Shown one piece after another: positions 62,601 to 64,000 of a DNA stretch of 64,000 nt. The position numbers were made by a program, and so were the translations under genes. Origin of the DNA: Trichoplax adhaerens (taxonomy: Eukaryota; Placozoa; Uniplacotomia; Trichoplacea; Trichoplacidae); assembly GCF_000150275.1 (NCBI RefSeq), contig NW_002060948.1, positions 259,066-323,065 on the forward strand. Direction: 5' to 3'. The stretch's first letter is position 1, and every line of letters starts with the position of its first letter. The notes beneath the pieces were generated by a model that saw only the letters and a list, made by a program, of their open reading frames with translations, made no database searches and was not told the DNA's origin.

Positions 62601-63892
62601 TACCAGGAAAGGACAATTTATTTATAGCATCTTACTTTAGTGGAAATATATATATGTATGATGATAATTTGCCGTGCAGCAATGGACCTATAACATATTC
62701 AGTTGTTAAAGAAAGCGATGACTTCAGTGTATATACAAGCAAAAGCAAATTGCAGCAGCGTAATCCTATTTATAAGTGGACCATTGGTAAAGGTGCTGTG
62801 AATGACATGGCTTTTTCGCCAGACTGCCGTCACTTAGCCACGGTGAGCCAAGATGGATTTATGAGAGTGATCAATTACGAAACAAATACTGTTATATCAA
62901 CTATGAAAAGTTACTTTGGAGGATTACTGTGTGTAGCTTGGAGCTCAGATGGCAAGTGCGTCGCAACTGGTGGTGAAGATGATCTTGTTACGGTTTGGTC
63001 ATTTACTGAAGGTGTAGTTATCGCAAGATGTGATGGCCATCGCTCATGGGTGAACGCTGTAGCTTTTGATCCCTATACTATTTTTGTTACTAATAGAGAT
63101 GATGCTAGCTTCAGTGGTAGCGAGGATGAAGCAAATGTAAATTGTCATAGAAACGGTAGCAACGAGGTTGAAAATTCCAATGTGCTATCATATCGTATCG
63201 GTTCTGTCGGACAAGATACCCAATTCCTGTTATGGGATATCGGAGAGGATATCCTCACTTCTGAAAGACACAGGAAACAGCCTCAAACGGTTACTGTTAA
63301 CTCTAACACAAATAGTAATTCTAATACTATCTCTAGAGCTTCTATCAACGATTTAAAAATTGATGGAATTAGCGACTATTCAAATAAATCAGATAGCTCA
63401 AGCTCTAATAATAAATCAGATCATAGTCATAATAACAGTAATAACAGCAATAATAATAATAACAACAATAATACTTCCATTACTACTACTACTAATAATA
63501 ATGGTAGTAATAGTAATAGTAACTCGCATTTGAAAGTATCACCGCACTTGTCTAAAAGTAACAGCTTCCTGAAAGATAAACCTGAAAAAGAAAAGAAAGA
63601 GAAAAAGGATAAATGGGATAAACGCTTTGGTACCGGTAGGAAAAAGCACCCTTTTGGTAAAATTCATCCGCAGAAAGAGAAAGTTGAAAGTAAAGAATCA
63701 ACTTCAATTAACATACAATATCAATGCCCAAGTATTACCGAAATTCCATTAATTGAACCAATAGTAGCAAGGAAAATCGCTCATGAACGTGTTACGTCTT
63801 TAGCCTTCACGGAAGATTGTATAACATGTGCTAGCCAAGATGGTCAAATTACTATTTGGATTAGACCAAACATTGTTAGTACTCAACTGTAG
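59646..63892 (+). CDS. WDR20: WDR20, WD-repeat activator of USP12/USP46
   Basis: WD40 beta-propeller cofactor that binds and activates the deubiquitinases USP12 and USP46. Exons 59646-59900, 61345-61524 and 62561-63892 join in phase 0 and encode 588 aa (human 569). Exon 1 has EIKCEFLVKEGRYKVSPLSA and RLVYNYGRELFTFAYKES. Exon 2 has AIPLCHDFNLITRSPDTLNL and IVGFNTGQMQLINVVK. Exon 3 has CIKWIPGKDNLFIASYFSGN, KWTIGKGAVNDMAFSPDCRH, MKSYFGGLLCVAWSSDGK, GGEDDLVTVWSFTEG and GSVGQDTQFLLWDIGEDIL. A long Asn/Ser/Thr insert (coded about 63290-63530) and a Lys-rich stretch precede the final blade (IAHERVTSLAFTEDCITCAS). The ATG pair at 59646/59649 follows no closer in-frame Met. Two long introns (1.4 and 1.0 kb) are unusual for this window. 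Confidence 0.95.
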
Positions 63893-64000
63893 AACGTGAC
63901 ATCTAGAGATTACACATATTTAATAGACTACTAACAATAAGGCGGCCTATTTAACTGTATGCAGTATTTATTAATGATTGTTGCATTAAATTTGCACTTT

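Noticed and set aside
62654-62700. WDR20 starting at the internal Met near 62654
   Set aside because: The frame extends upstream to a TTTCAG acceptor at 62560, and two upstream exons restore the conserved N-terminal part of the WD40 propeller.

Overview
This window is eukaryotic nuclear DNA from an animal, not a prokaryotic or organellar piece. Genes are split into many small exons with short GT-AG introns (often 65-200 bp), the DNA is AT-rich, and nearly all recognisable products are conserved animal proteins. They are SRBD1, PNPT1, an ankyrin protein, a CARD protein, OTUB1, two membrane progestin receptors (PAQR), EXOC5, a CFAP97-domain and annexin locus, a TTLL15-like ligase, HSP90 and WDR20. 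The compact AT-rich layout, near-human intron richness and early-animal gene set suggest a placozoan (Trichoplax/Hoilungia type). That assignment is inference, and another early-branching animal is possible.

Layout. 1-1506 (+): the 3' end of SRBD1. 2031 to about 7180 (-): PNPT1, tail to tail with SRBD1. 8.2-9.1 kb: a hairpin and a three-copy 247-bp tandem repeat. 10.5-14.1 kb (-): a CARD-only ORF directly downstream of an ankyrin-repeat gene. 16.0-18.4 kb (+): OTUB1, complete in 3 exons. 20.4-27.2 kb (-): two tandem PAQR receptor genes sharing one intron position. 28-29.6 kb: diverged repeats. 30.1-34.7 kb (+): EXOC5, complete in 20 exons. 35.5-43.7 kb (-): CFAP97-domain exons that run, through one apparent missing base, into an acidic repeat exon and a four-repeat annexin core. 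47.2-50.9 kb (-): a membrane-anchored TTLL15-like gene. 51.3-52.0 kb: a tandem duplication carrying a small ORF. 53-54.8 kb: palindromic repeats. 54.95-57.9 kb (+): HSP90 behind a consensus heat-shock element. 59.6-63.9 kb (+): WDR20, complete in 3 exons.

The genes are unrelated housekeeping, ciliary and receptor genes, not an operon or dedicated system. The most unusual item is the putative CFAP97-annexin fusion. Its reading frame closes exactly (exon length becomes divisible by three) if one base is restored in an A4 run, and a consensus RFX X-box lies upstream, which fits a ciliary role. Intergenic spacers repeatedly carry a self-complementary pentamer family, (TACAG)n/(TACTG)n, that forms many inverted repeats. 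Exon boundaries were derived by hand from splice consensus, phase and similarity to known families. No alignment or database search was run.
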